Shown: positions 26,879 through 36,277, counted from the first letter of the stretch. The stretch: 64,000 nucleotides of DNA from Myxococcales bacterium (GCA_016709545.1 JADJMO010000027.1:1-64000); one strand, 5' to 3'. Numbers and translations are program-made. The notes: generated from the letters alone by a model not told the origin.

Positions 26879-27838
26879 ATGGGTCCTGGGAAGCGTGCCC
26901 TCCTGCTCGCCGTCGTGCCGCTCGTGGCCGGGTGGGAGCTCCTCGCCGCGGAGCGCCAGCACCGCGCCGTCCCGACCGACTCCGACTGGCGCGCCGCCGC
27001 CGCCGCCGCGCTGGCCGCGAAGAAGCCGGGGGACATGGTGATCGTCGCCCCGCGCTGGGCCGAGCCGCTGGGCCGCAAGGCCGGATTCGAGCTCACTGGG
27101 CTGGCCAGCGACAAGCCGCTGTTCGACCTCCGCATGGCCGGCCGGTCCGATCTCGAGACCGTCCCCCGCGTCCTCGAGCTGTCGATCCGCGGCAAGGACG
27201 ACCCGCAGGTGAAGGGCTTCCGCCTGGTCTCGGAGCAGGCGTTCGGCACGGTGAAGCTCCGCACGTTCGACAACCCGCGCCCCGAGAAGCTCCTCCGCGA
27301 TCTCGTCTCGGAGGTCGATGCCACGGCGACCGTGAGCCGCGTCGCCCCCGACGGGGCCAGCGAGCCGTGTCGGTGGGAGACCGAGGGCTCGCAGCACATC
27401 CCGAACCTGTTCGCCGGGCCCGTGCCGCCCAAGAAGCGCTGGTCGTGCCCGCCGTTCGACCCGGGCTGGTCATGGGTCGGCGAGACCGCCATCACCGATC
27501 TCGACTACGTCCCGCGGCGGTGCGTGCTGATGCACCCCACGCTCTCCAACACGACGATCGCGTTCCCGCCCAGGCCGATCGGGCAGAAGGTCGTCGCCTA
27601 CGTGGGCAAGCACGTCTACGTCGAGCGCGAGAAGCGCCTCTCGCCGGTGCACGTGCGCATCTCGGTCGCCGGCAAGGAGGTCGCCCACGCGTTCCAGCGC
27701 GACGGCGACGGCTGGCTGCGCTTCGAGGGCTCCACCGCGGCGTGGGCCGGGTCGAGCCAGCCGGTGAAGATCGAGCTCTGGGCCGAGGGCAGCCCGCAGT
27801 TCCGGGTGGCGTGCGTGGCCGCGGAGCTCCGCGAATGA
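26879..27838 (+). CDS. Single-pass membrane protein paired with the glycosyltransferase
   Basis: The 319-residue product has an N-terminal membrane helix (ALLLAVVPLVAGWELLAA), then a large periplasmic region beginning DWRAAAAAALAAKKPGDMVIV and APRWAEPLGRKAGFEL. As I recall, myxobacteria often encode proteins of this shape next to GT39-type glycosyltransferases. Cysteines at CRWETEG and RWSCPPF may form a disulfide. Its stop overlaps the start of the next gene (ATGATG at 27835-27840), so both are co-translated. Function unknown. Confidence 0.6.
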   Translation: MGPGKRALLLAVVPLVAGWELLAAERQHRAVPTDSDWRAAAAAALAAKKPGDMVIVAPRWAEPLGRKAGFELTGLASDKPLFDLRMAGRSDLETVPRVLELSIRGKDDPQVKGFRLVSEQAFGTVKLRTFDNPRPEKLLRDLVSEVDATATVSRVAPDGASEPCRWETEGSQHIPNLFAGPVPPKKRWSCPPFDPGWSWVGETAITDLDYVPRRCVLMHPTLSNTTIAFPPRPIGQKVVAYVGKHVYVEREKRLSPVHVRISVAGKEVAHAFQRDGDGWLRFEGSTAAWAGSSQPVKIELWAEGSPQFRVACVAAELRE

Positions 27839-29744
27839 TGCGCATCCTGCTCGCCTTCGCCGCGTTCTACGCGGCGGCCGCGCTCGCCGGGGGGCTGCGC
27901 GGCGCGTTCCGCGGCGGGTTCCTGCGTCCGCTCGGCACGGCGGACGGCGGCGGCGTGCGGTGGTCCGATCACTTCGTCGGCCTCGCCCTCGCCTGCTGCT
28001 TCACCGCGGTCGTCCTCGCCACCTCGCACGAGCTCGGCTTCATGCGCGACGAGGGCATGTACTTCGACGCGGCCAAGTCCTACGCGGGCTGGTTCGAGAA
28101 GCTCCTCGCCAAGGACCCGGAGGTCCGCAAGCAAGCCTTCGAGCGCGCCATCGTCGACGCCCACTGGGCGCCGAACGCCGAGCACCCGTCGCTCATGAAG
28201 TCGAGCTTCGCGCTCTCGTGGATCTACTTCTGGAAGACCTGGCCCGACGGCCTCGTCGAGCTGTTCGGTCGCTCGGGGTGGACCCAGCCGCTCGCCTGGT
28301 TCGTCAAGACGCTCGCCAAGTCGCAGCCCAAGCTGTTCGTCGAGGAGAGCGCGTCGTTCCGCTTCCCGGGCATGGTGGTGGGCGGGCTCACGCTGTGGAT
28401 CACCTACGTGTTCGGCGCCGAGGTGTTCGGGCGCGCGCAGGGGTTCGCGGCGGCGCTGCTGTTCGCCGGCCTGCCGCGGCCGTTCTTCGACGCGCACCTC
28501 GCCGGCTTCGACGCCGCTGCCACCCTCGCGTGGCTCGCCGTCGCGTGGACCTACTGGAAGGGCCTGCGGTCGATGGGCTGGGCGATCGCGTGCGGCTTCG
28601 TCTGGGGCCTCGCGCTCCTCACCAAGCACAACTCGTGGTTCTTGCCGGTCGTGTTCCTCGTGCACTTCGCCTGGCTCGCCTGGGACCACCTGCGCGCGCG
28701 GCCGGGCGTCTCGCCGATCTTCGCGTCGCGCCTGCGCACGTTGCCGATCCCGTGGCCCTTCCTCTTCATGGGCATGTTCGGCCCCGCCATCTTCGTCTAC
28801 GGCTGGCCGCGCCTGTGGAACGACACGTGGGCGCGCATCGACTGGTACTTCTCGTTCCACGCGCGCCACGACTTCTACAACATCGAGTTCCTGCACAAGA
28901 CCTACTTCCAGCCGCCGTTCCCCATCCCATGGTGCACGTGCTGGTGCTCGCCACGGTGCCGCTCGTCACGCTGGTGGCGATGCTGGTCGGCGCGGGGAGC
29001 CGGTGGCGGGAGCTCTTCGCGCCGATCCTGCCCGCGCGCCTCGCAAAGGTGGTCGACGACCGCCGCACGGCGTTCTTCCTGTTCTTCAACATGAACCTGC
29101 CGATCCTCATCATCGCGCACCCCAAGGTGCCGCACTTCGGTGGGACCAAGCACTGGCACCCGGCGTACCCGTTCCTGTGCCTGCTCGCGGGCGCCGGCGT
29201 CGTGCTCGCGGCCCAGGCCATCGCGGCGGCGCTGACGGCCCGCAGCTCCGAGCGGGGCAAGAGCGTGGGCGTCGGCCTCGCGGTCGCGGCGACGATCGCG
29301 CTCACAGCGGCGCCCGGCGCGCTCGAGACCAAGCGTTCGCACCCGCACGGCCTCTCGTACTACACGCCGGTCGTGGGCGGCCCCTCGGGCGGCGCCGACC
29401 TCGGGCTCAACCGTGGGTTCTGGGGGTACGAGACCGGCGCCATCGTCGACTGGCTCGCGGTGCACCTCCCGAACGGCGGGCGCGTGTACCCGAACGACAC
29501 CTTCTTCTCGTCCTGGGAGCAGCTGCGCCACGACGGACGCCTGCCACCGACCATCGAGGCCGAGTGGTGGAGCGTGCCGAGCTGCGACATCGCGGTGGTG
29601 GAGCACGAGCAGCACATGGACGAGGTCGAGCACCAGATCTGGATCGCTTTCGGCACGGTCCAGCCCGGCTACGTGGTGCGCGTCGAGGGTGCGCCCACGC
29701 TCACCGTCTACGTGAATCCGCGCTCCACGCGCTACGTGCCCTGA
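27835..29744 (+). CDS. GT39-like (ArnT/PMT-type) membrane glycosyltransferase (frameshifted)
   Basis: The ~635-residue protein has an N-terminal helix, then HELGFMRDEGMYFDAAKSYA, the DE-containing luminal loop typical of lipid-linked sugar transferases of the GT39/ArnT class. Many membrane segments follow (ALLFAGLPRPFFDAHLAGFD; GFVWGLALLTKHNSWFLPV) and a soluble C-terminal domain. At about 28925-28932 the frame breaks after QPPFPI and resumes at PMVHVLVLATVPLVTLVAML in the next frame. One base is probably missing. It begins inside the stop of the 26879 gene. The acceptor is unknown. Confidence 0.75.
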
Positions 29745-29769
29745 TCCAGACAGGGCCCTCGCTCGTATC
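29742..29769 (+). promoter_or_regulatory. Candidate ECF promoter (ECF11/ChrR type) for the cupin-sigma-cupin operon
   Basis: TGATCC at 29742-29747 and CGTATC at 29764-29769 are separated by 16 bases. TGATCC with a CGTA-type -10 is the pattern I recall for RpoE-ChrR (ECF11) sigma factors. The -35 element begins on the stop codon of the glycosyltransferase. The first gene of the operon starts at 29779, so the transcript would be nearly leaderless. No second copy of this pair was seen in the regions checked by eye. Confidence 0.6.
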
Positions 29770-29778
29770 CACCCCGAC

Positions 29779-30279
29779 GTGGACGATCTGCTGGAAGTCG
29801 TGGCCCTGGTGGCCGCCAACGACAGGGCCGTCGAGGGGATCCCCTCGCGCGCCCTGCGCCAGCGCATCCTCGAGCAGGTGACCGGACCCGAGCGCTACGC
29901 CCCGTTCACCCGACGGGTCGCCGCGTTCTTCGGCGTGAGCGAGGAGAGCGCGAGGGAGAGCCTCGTCGCCCTGACCCGGGGGCCCTTCGAGCCCCTCGCG
30001 CTCCCCGGCTTCGCGCGGCGCCGCGCCCCCGCGGGTTGTCTGCTCCCCGACGCGATGTTCCTCCGGCTCGACGCGGGCATCCGGTGCCCACCCCATCGAC
30101 ACCTCGGCCGTGAGCGTCTCCTCGTGCTCGAGGGCGCCTTCGTCGAGACCGACGGTGCCCGCGCTGGCCCGGGCGATCTCGCGGAGAAGGCCGCCTTCTC
30201 GAGCCATTCCTTTCGCGTCGCCGACGACGGCCCTTGCGTGTGCGCGTACTCCATCGAGCACGGCGTGGAGTTCTCGTGA
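29779..30279 (+). CDS. ChrR-like cupin protein 1
   Basis: The 166-residue product has an N-terminal helical segment (LLEVVALVAANDRAVEGIPS; FTRRVAAFFGVSEESARESL) and a C-terminal cupin with likely metal ligands His106, His108 and Glu112 (PPHRHLGRERLLVLEG) and His143. ChrR is the anti-sigma factor of singlet-oxygen RpoE and joins a zinc anti-sigma domain to a cupin; here the HxxxCxxC zinc motif is absent. It shares layout and the HRHxGxE signature with the gene at 30920, so the two are paralogues flanking the sigma gene. GTG 29779 has no obvious ribosome site, consistent with a near-leaderless mRNA. Confidence 0.7.
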   Translation: MDDLLEVVALVAANDRAVEGIPSRALRQRILEQVTGPERYAPFTRRVAAFFGVSEESARESLVALTRGPFEPLALPGFARRRAPAGCLLPDAMFLRLDAGIRCPPHRHLGRERLLVLEGAFVETDGARAGPGDLAEKAAFSSHSFRVADDGPCVCAYSIEHGVEFS

Positions 30280-30350
30280 CGTGCCTCGTCCTCCCGGAGG
30301 CGAGCCGGTGGTTGGCCGGACCCGAACGGCCTGCTACCACTCGTCACTGG

Positions 30351-30923
30351 GTGGAGGCACACGACGACACGGAGCTCGTGCGAGCGATGGCCCGGGGCGA
30401 CCGCGGGGCGCTCGCGCAGCTGTACGATCGCTACTCCCCCATCCTCATGGCGGTGGCCCTGCGCGTGCTCGCCGACCGACGCGAGGCCGAGGATCTCGTG
30501 CACGACGTGTTCCTCGAGGCGTGGCGACAGGGGGCCGATTTCGATCCGACCCGTGGCACCGTGCGCGCGTGGCTCCTCGTGCGCACCCGCAGCCGCGCGC
30601 TCGATCGGCGCAAGTCGGCCGCGGTATCGCGCACCACGGTGGTCGACCCCGAGCGCTTCCTCGAGACGAGCGCGATCGAACACGAGGACGCGGCCACGGC
30701 CCCCGATCGGACCACGGTGCGGCGCCTCCTCGGCGAGCTCACCGCGGATCAGCGCGCGGTCCTCGAGCTCGGCTACTTCGAGGGCCTGAGCTCGGCCGAG
30801 ATCGCCGAGCGCCTGGGTGTGCCCATGGGCACGGTGAAATCCCGGGTCGCCGCGGCCCTCGGCAAGCTCCGCGCGAGTCTCACGAGTCCCGGTCTCGACA
30901 CCGACAAGGAGCAGCGCCGATGA
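30351..30923 (+). CDS. ECF-family RNA polymerase sigma factor
   Basis: Region 2 is clear at residues ~8-75: DTELVRAMARGDRGALAQLY, ADRREAEDLVHDVFLEAWRQ, RAWLLVRTRSRALDRRKS. Region 4 is at ~120-170: LTADQRAVLELGYFEGLSSA and EIAERLGVPMGTVKSRVAAA. Start is ambiguous: GTG 30351 matches the family boundary and is chosen, but GTG 30276 overlaps the previous stop and would add 25 residues. The stop (30921-30923) overlaps ATG 30920 of the second cupin gene. The promoter at 29742 suggests it transcribes its own operon. Confidence 0.88.
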   Translation: MEAHDDTELVRAMARGDRGALAQLYDRYSPILMAVALRVLADRREAEDLVHDVFLEAWRQGADFDPTRGTVRAWLLVRTRSRALDRRKSAAVSRTTVVDPERFLETSAIEHEDAATAPDRTTVRRLLGELTADQRAVLELGYFEGLSSAEIAERLGVPMGTVKSRVAAALGKLRASLTSPGLDTDKEQRR

Positions 30924-31480
30924 GCGCCGACGAGGACCTCTTCGACGATCCCGAGGTGCTGGCCACCCTGGTCTCCACCCTGCGCGGCGTCGCGCCGTCG
31001 CCCACCATCCGCGCGCGCCTGTTCGCGGCCTTCGCGGAGCCACGGAGCCGCCCCGACGGCGCGTTCGGCCGGTTCGTGGAGCCGTTCGCGCGCCTGTTCG
31101 AGGTGAGCCTCGAGAAGGCCCGCGCCCTGCTGGACGCGACCGCGAGCGACGACGCCTTCGAGCGCGACCCGAGCGGGATCGCGCTCATGCACTTCGCCGC
31201 CGGTCCCCGCCTGGCGCGCGCCGACACGGGCATCGTGCGCTTCCCGGCCGGCATGGAGTGGCCGCTGCACCGCCACGTCGGCGCCGAGCACCACCTGTTC
31301 TTCGAGGGCGGCATCCGCGTGCACCAGGACGGCAAGGTCTACGGTCCGGGAGACCTGCTCACCATGCCGGCGGGGAGCGAGCACTCGTTCACCGTGCTCG
31401 CCGACCGCGACTGCCTCACGGCGGTGATCATCGAGGAGGGCGGCATCGAGCTGCCGCCCGGCACGAAGATCGGCTTCTGA
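30920..31480 (+). CDS. ChrR-like cupin protein 2, probable anti-sigma factor
   Basis: The 186-residue protein starts MSADEDLFDDPEVLATLVST, has a helical N-terminal half (RARLFAAFAE; GRFVEPFARLFEVSLEKARA) and a C-terminal cupin with His117, His119, Glu123 and His155 as likely metal ligands (PLHRHVGAEHHLFFEG; MPAGSEHSF). It is translationally coupled to the sigma gene, the usual position of an anti-sigma factor. The canonical zinc anti-sigma motif is missing, so sigma binding would need a different interface. A 4-base overlap (ATGA) with the sigma stop fixes the start. Confidence 0.75.
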   Translation: MSADEDLFDDPEVLATLVSTLRGVAPSPTIRARLFAAFAEPRSRPDGAFGRFVEPFARLFEVSLEKARALLDATASDDAFERDPSGIALMHFAAGPRLARADTGIVRFPAGMEWPLHRHVGAEHHLFFEGGIRVHQDGKVYGPGDLLTMPAGSEHSFTVLADRDCLTAVIIEEGGIELPPGTKIGF

Positions 31481-31498
31481 GCTCAGGCGAGGGGGTGC

Positions 31499-33139
31499 TC
31501 AGGCGAGGGGCCCCCACATCGGTGGGAAGGTCAGCGACACCCGGCGACCCGCGTGGAGCTGGGGCAGCGCCGTGCGGGGCCGCGGCACGTGGACCTCGAA
31601 CTTGGTGCCCTCCCCGAGGCGGGTCGAGACCTCCACCGAGCCGTGCCGTTCCTCGACGCTGTCGAGGAGCGCTGCCGTCCCGACGCCACGCCCGGAGAGC
31701 GTGGTCACCGCGTCGGCCGTCGAGACCCCGTCGCTGAACAGGAGGCGCAGGCGCTCCTGCTCGCTCATGGACGCGACGTCGACGTCGGTGACGACGTTCC
31801 GCTCGATCGCGACCCGCACCACCTTGTCGACGTCGACGCCCCGGCCGTCGTCCTCGACCTCGAAGCTCCACTCGTCGTCGGTCTCCACGCAGCGGACCAC
31901 GATGCGACCGCGCGGGGACTTCTCGCCGCGCTGGTCCGGAGGCTCGATGCCGTGGTCGAGGCTGTTGCGCACGAGGTGGCCGAGGTTGGCGAGGACACCC
32001 CCCGCCCACGCCGCGTCGATCAGGATGTCGCCACCCTCGAGGGCGAACTCGACCTCCTTCTCGAGGCGCTCGGCCCCGCGGGCGACCACGCCGCTGAGCG
32101 GCGCGAGCAGCGCCCGGGCCGGCACCCAGGTGAGCTTCTCGACGAAGCCCGCGACCAGCGCGCGCCGGCTCTCGATCGAGTCGTCCTCGGCGAGACCGCG
32201 GAGGAACGGCACGAGCTGGTCGATCTCGATCGACCGGGCGGGGCGACCGTCCATCGGGTAGTCGAACCCGAGGATCGCGCGGTTCACGGAGACGAACTTG
32301 CGCAGGGTGTCCTCGACCTTGTCGACGTCGCCGACCGAGAGCGTGAGCTGGTCCTCGATGGCGTGCACGAGGCCTGCGATCTCGTGGAGGCCGTAGCACC
32401 CGAGGTTGCCCTTCACGGTGTGCAGCACGCGCCGCAGCGTGTGTTGCTTGCCCGACGCGCGCGCCTCCTCGAGCGCTTGACGCGTCTCGAACAGGAACGC
32501 CTGGAAGTTCTCCTTCTGGCTCACGATCTCGAGCAGCGCGCGGCGCAGGGCGTTGTCGCGCTCCGCGTGGCGGAGCTCGGTCGTGTCGGTCACGGTGAAG
32601 AAGATCCGCGCGACCCTGCCGTCGGCGTTGCGCAGGGGCGAGCCCTCGATGCGGTAGGTCCGCCCCTCGATCGCGAACTCGTGCGGCAGCTGGTCGAGCG
32701 AGAGCTCCGCCGGCAAGAAGTCCTCGAAGATCTGCTCGTAGCAGGCGGTCCAGTTGTCGGCGGCGCGCGCGTCGAAGCGCAGGAGCTCGGTGAGCTTCTT
32801 CCCCTTGAGCGAGGCCTCCTTGAAGATCTCGGCGCACGAGCGCGAGTAGTTGTCGAGCAGGCTCCCGTCGCGCAGGGCGATGAGGAAGCCGGTCGCCACG
32901 TTGTCGAGGATCTCGTGCACCTCCTTGGTGCGGATCTGCACGACCTGCTCGAGCATCTCCTGCTTGGCCTGGAGCTGGAAGCCCTTCACCCAGAGCTTGT
33001 CGAGGAACGCGTTGAGGCTCTTCTCGAGCCCCTGCGTCGCCTCGTCCTCCTTTCCGAGAGAGAGGCGGTCCTCGAGCTCCTCGGCGTTGCAGAGGCCGTC
33101 CAGGAACGTGGCGATGCGCGAGAGGGTCGTGTCGTCCAT
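31499..33139 (-). CDS. Hybrid PAS-Hpt-HATPase histidine kinase (CheA-like)
   Basis: The 546-residue protein has an N-terminal helical region, a PAS-like sensor (EVHEILDNVATGFLIALRDG ... VTDTTELRHAERD), an Hpt domain with the phospho-histidine in LRRVLHTVKGNLGCYGL, and a CheA-type HATPase (HLVRNSLDHGIEPPDQRG; EVEDDGRGVDVDKV; LSGRGVGTAALLDSVEERHG). No CheW domain is visible. It is 3 bases after the hemerythrin gene, so it probably relays a hemerythrin-linked oxygen or redox signal; that link is inference. No response regulator is adjacent. Confidence 0.85.
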   Translation of the reverse strand: MDDTTLSRIATFLDGLCNAEELEDRLSLGKEDEATQGLEKSLNAFLDKLWVKGFQLQAKQEMLEQVVQIRTKEVHEILDNVATGFLIALRDGSLLDNYSRSCAEIFKEASLKGKKLTELLRFDARAADNWTACYEQIFEDFLPAELSLDQLPHEFAIEGRTYRIEGSPLRNADGRVARIFFTVTDTTELRHAERDNALRRALLEIVSQKENFQAFLFETRQALEEARASGKQHTLRRVLHTVKGNLGCYGLHEIAGLVHAIEDQLTLSVGDVDKVEDTLRKFVSVNRAILGFDYPMDGRPARSIEIDQLVPFLRGLAEDDSIESRRALVAGFVEKLTWVPARALLAPLSGVVARGAERLEKEVEFALEGGDILIDAAWAGGVLANLGHLVRNSLDHGIEPPDQRGEKSPRGRIVVRCVETDDEWSFEVEDDGRGVDVDKVVRVAIERNVVTDVDVASMSEQERLRLLFSDGVSTADAVTTLSGRGVGTAALLDSVEERHGSVEVSTRLGEGTKFEVHVPRPRTALPQLHAGRRVSLTFPPMWGPLA

Positions 33140-33142
33140 GGC

Positions 33143-33550
33143 CTACTCCACCCGCTGCTCGACGAGCAGTGCGCTGTACTTCTTGTCCGAGCCGAGGATG
33201 TGCCCGATCAGCCAGTTCTTGAGGAACTTCACGAGCTCCATCGTGATCGTCGCCTCCTTCGCGAGGAGCTTGGTCTTGAACGCGACCACCTGCTCCACCA
33301 GCTTCTGGTGCTCGGCGATGTGCTCTGCCGACTCGGGGTAGGCATATTTGGCGAACAGCTCCTCTTCGTACGAGAAGTGCTGCGCGGTGTAGGCGATGAG
33401 ACCGTCGAGCACCGAGGCCACGTGTTCGGCGGCCTTCCCCGCCACCATCCCGTCGTGCAGCTCGTTGAGCATGTCCACCAGACGGTGGTGCTGCGCGTCG
33501 ATCGAGGGGACCTTCACCGAGTAGTCGTCGCTCCAGGAGAACAGGGCCAT
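33143..33550 (-). CDS. Bacteriohemerythrin
   Basis: The 135-residue protein carries the full di-iron ligand set: His21/22 (IDAQHHRLVDMLNELHD), His58 and Glu62 (HFSYEEELF), His77 and His81 (HIAEHQKL), then His117 and Asp122 (HILGSDKKY). Bacteriohemerythrins bind O2 reversibly and serve in oxygen delivery or sensing. GGAGGTGCCCG before ATG 33550 is a good ribosome site. It is followed immediately by a histidine kinase and lies downstream of feoAB, giving an iron/oxygen theme. Confidence 0.95.
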   Translation of the reverse strand: MALFSWSDDYSVKVPSIDAQHHRLVDMLNELHDGMVAGKAAEHVASVLDGLIAYTAQHFSYEEELFAKYAYPESAEHIAEHQKLVEQVVAFKTKLLAKEATITMELVKFLKNWLIGHILGSDKKYSALLVEQRVE

Positions 33551-33661
33551 CGGGCACCTCCTGTCCCCCCGTGACGGACCGTGCCGCTGGCTGCTTTGGC
33601 CAGATTCGCCCGTGCGTTTCGTTGTGACGTTCGGTCGCCCGCCGAACCTCGACGCAGCCGA

Positions 33662-33875
33662 TCAAACGCGGCTTGGTGGGCCGCGGCGGACCAGGGCCTC
33701 CGGTGGGACGAGCCGCTGGCCGTCCCCCTCGAGGCGGCTCCGACGAGCACCCCTTCGCGCAGCCGTCGCACGCCGGCCCGCGCCCCTGGAACGCGCGCAC
33801 GCGCCGCACCACGAGCGTGACGAGGCAGGCCAGCGCGAGGCCGACCACGAGCACGTGCTGCAGCGCCTGGGACAC
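33662..33875 (-). CDS. Small FeoB-associated Cys-rich membrane protein (frameshifted)
   Basis: GTG 33875 starts 2 bases after the feoB stop: one membrane helix (QHVLVVGLALACLVTLVV), a basic linker, then ACDGCAKGCSSEP. That is the design of the small 'FeoB-associated Cys-rich' proteins found after feoB in many bacteria. In this frame no stop occurs before the hemerythrin gene. A one-base shift near 33750 gives a plausible end (RLVPPEALVRRGPPSRV) with TGA at 33662-33664, which sets the boundary used here. The downstream limit is therefore an inference. Confidence 0.5.
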
Positions 33876-33877
33876 GC

Positions 33878-36001
33878 CTAGGCCCCCAGGATCCGCCGGC
33901 CGATCTGGAAGATCAGCAGGCTCGCGAGGTAGGCGAGGCCGTTCATGTAGACGAGCTGCGCGAGCGGCCAGCGCCAGCTCCCCGTCTCGCGGCGCACTAC
34001 CGCCATGGTGCTCATGCACTGCATCGCGAGCACGAACCAGACCATCAGCGAGGTGGCGACCAGCGGTGTCCAGACCTTGCGCCCGTCGGGGTAGCGATCG
34101 GCGGCCATGGCGCGGGTGAGATCGGTGGTGTCGTCGCGCACCTCGCCGACCCGGTAGGCGATGCCGAGCGTGCTCACGAACACCTCGCGCGCGGCGTACG
34201 CGCTCACGAGGCCGAGGCCCATCTTCCAGTCGTAACCGAGCGGTCGCACGACCGGCTCGATGGCGTGGCCCGCGCGCCCCGCGTAGCTGTGCTCGATCTG
34301 GGCCGCGCGCTGGGTGGCCTCGGTCGGGTGCTGCGCGAGCTCGGTGGGCGAGAGGCGCGGGTAGTACATGAGCGCCCAGAGCACGATGCTGAACGCGCAG
34401 ATCGTCGTGCCCGCGCGGGTGACGAACGCCCAGGTGTTGGTCCACGCCTGGTAGAGCACGTGGGTGCCCTGGGGGCGCTTGTAGCTCGGGAGCTCCAGGA
34501 TGAACGCCGAGCCCTTGGCGGGCGCGAGCTTGCGCTTGACGAGGAGCGAAGTGAGCACGGCCGCGACGATGCCGGCGACGTAGAGGCCGAGGAGCAGGAT
34601 CGCCTGCCGCACCGGGCCCATCGACGGGAAGCACGCGGCCACGAGCAGCGCGTAGATGGGCAGCCGCGCGCTGCACCCCATGAACGGCAGGACCAGGATC
34701 GTGGCGAGCCGGTCGCGACGGTCGTCGATGGTGCGGGTGGAGAGCACGCCGGGGATCGCACACGCGAACGCGCTGAGGAGCGGGATGAAGCTCTTGCCGT
34801 GCAGGCCCACCCGCGAGAGCAGCCGGTCCATGAGGAACGCCGCCCGCGCGAGGTAGCCGCTGTCCTCGAGGGCCGCGAGCGAGAGGAACAGCACGGCGAT
34901 CTGCGGCGTGAACACCATGACCGCGCCGACGCCGCCGAACACGCCGTCGATCACGAGCGCCTTGAGCGGGCCCTCGGCCATGGAGCCGGCCACGCGGAGC
35001 GCGAGCCAGGCGACGCCGTTCTTGACCCCGTCCATCAGCGGCTTGGCCACCCAGAACACGGTGAGGAAGAGGGCCGCCATGAGCGCGGCGAACAGCACGA
35101 GGCCCCACACCTTGTGGAGGGCGACGGCGTCGACGCGCTGGGTGATGCTGCGGGTCGCGGGCCCCTCGGCGCGGGCCACGACGCGCTCGACCACCCCGTC
35201 GATCCAGCGATAGCGGGCGGAGATGTCGGCCTCGGTCGGGTCGACGCCCGCGGCCGCGAGGCGCACACGGGCGGCCTCGACGGCGGCTTCGAGGGTCGGG
35301 TGATCCCGGAGCGGCGCGAGGTCGTGGCCGGGCTCGTGGGCGAGCAACCTGCGCGCAGCAATGCGGGCCGGCGCCTCTTCGAGGCCGCCGTGCTCCACGA
35401 TCAAGGCGCCGAGGGCCTGCTCCTCCTCGGCCATCGCGACCGGCACCGCGAACTGCACCGGGTGCGGTCGACGGGCCGTGCGCACCGCGGCCACGAGGGC
35501 GGGGAGCCCCTCTTCTTTGTTGCCGACGACCGGCACCACGGCGCACCCGAGCACCTCGGAGAGCAGCGCCGCGTCGACGGCGTGGCCGTGCCGCGTCGCG
35601 AGGTCGACCATGTTGAGGGCGACCACCAGCGGCACGTCGAGATCGAGGATCTGGCTGACCAGGAACAGGTTGCGCGCGAGGTTGTCGGCGTCGACGACGG
35701 CGAGGATCGCGTCCGGTCGCGGCGTGTCGGCGCGCACCCCATGCAGCACGTCGGAGACCACCTGCTCGTCGGGCGACATCGTGACGAGGCTGTACGTGCC
35801 GGGGAGATCGAGCACCTCGACGCTGTGATCGTCCGCGAGGCGCAGCACGCCGGCGCGCTTCTCGACGGTGACGCCTGGGTAGTTGCCCACCTTCTGCCGC
35901 AGCCCGGTGAGGGCGTTGAACAGCGTGGTCTTGCCGGCGTTCGGGTTGCCTACGAGGGCGAGGCTGCGCGCGGGGCGAAGAGGATCTGGTTCACGGGCCA
36001 A
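33878..36001 (-). CDS. feoB: FeoB, ferrous iron transporter
   Basis: The 707-residue protein has the N-terminal G domain (GNPNAGKTTLFNALTG; DLPGTYSL; NMVDLA) and the Gate/core membrane region with two Gate motifs (FTPQIAVLFLSLAALEDSGY; MGCSARLPIYALLVAACF). It imports Fe2+ across the inner membrane. It lies 21 bases after feoA and 2 bases before a small Cys protein. The start ATG 36001 fits the G1 motif position (residue ~18). Expression is probably Fur-controlled from the site upstream of feoA. Confidence 0.96.
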   Translation of the reverse strand: MAREPDPLRPARSLALVGNPNAGKTTLFNALTGLRQKVGNYPGVTVEKRAGVLRLADDHSVEVLDLPGTYSLVTMSPDEQVVSDVLHGVRADTPRPDAILAVVDADNLARNLFLVSQILDLDVPLVVALNMVDLATRHGHAVDAALLSEVLGCAVVPVVGNKEEGLPALVAAVRTARRPHPVQFAVPVAMAEEEQALGALIVEHGGLEEAPARIAARRLLAHEPGHDLAPLRDHPTLEAAVEAARVRLAAAGVDPTEADISARYRWIDGVVERVVARAEGPATRSITQRVDAVALHKVWGLVLFAALMAALFLTVFWVAKPLMDGVKNGVAWLALRVAGSMAEGPLKALVIDGVFGGVGAVMVFTPQIAVLFLSLAALEDSGYLARAAFLMDRLLSRVGLHGKSFIPLLSAFACAIPGVLSTRTIDDRRDRLATILVLPFMGCSARLPIYALLVAACFPSMGPVRQAILLLGLYVAGIVAAVLTSLLVKRKLAPAKGSAFILELPSYKRPQGTHVLYQAWTNTWAFVTRAGTTICAFSIVLWALMYYPRLSPTELAQHPTEATQRAAQIEHSYAGRAGHAIEPVVRPLGYDWKMGLGLVSAYAAREVFVSTLGIAYRVGEVRDDTTDLTRAMAADRYPDGRKVWTPLVATSLMVWFVLAMQCMSTMAVVRRETGSWRWPLAQLVYMNGLAYLASLLIFQIGRRILGA

Positions 36002-36022
36002 GGCCGAGTCTCGGGGCGCGGG

Positions 36023-36271
36023 TCAGGTATCGGCGCGCACGCATACCATCGAAGCCTGCTCGGCGCGCAGGGAGAGGTGATACCCGCGCACCCGGAGCTC
36101 GATCGGATCGCCGAACGGCGCGCGACGGACGACCTCGATGTGCACGCCCCCACACATGCCCATCTCGAGGAGCCGGCGGCGGACGCTGCCCTCGCCCTTC
36201 ACCTCGAGCACACGCACGCGCTCGCCGACCGCGACCGCATCGAGGGTGGTGGGGGCGCATCCTTCGGGCAT
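36023..36271 (-). CDS. feoA: FeoA, ferrous iron transport accessory protein
   Basis: The 82-residue protein has the SH3-like FeoA fold signature: VRVLEVKGEGSVRRRLLEMG, then IEVVRRAPFGDPIELRVRGY and a hydrophobic end (LRAEQASMVCV). FeoA binds FeoB and supports iron uptake. The ATG at 36271 lies 7 bases from the -10 element of the upstream promoter, so the mRNA may be leaderless or nearly so; AGGAG sits only one base from the start. It is the first gene of the feo operon. Confidence 0.93.
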   Translation of the reverse strand: MPEGCAPTTLDAVAVGERVRVLEVKGEGSVRRRLLEMGMCGGVHIEVVRRAPFGDPIELRVRGYHLSLRAEQASMVCVRADT

Positions 36272-36277
36272 GCTCCT

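Noticed and set aside
31428..35546. A 1372-codon open frame on the minus strand
   Set aside because: It runs antisense-like through feoB, hemerythrin and the kinase in another frame; the true genes there have clear motifs.
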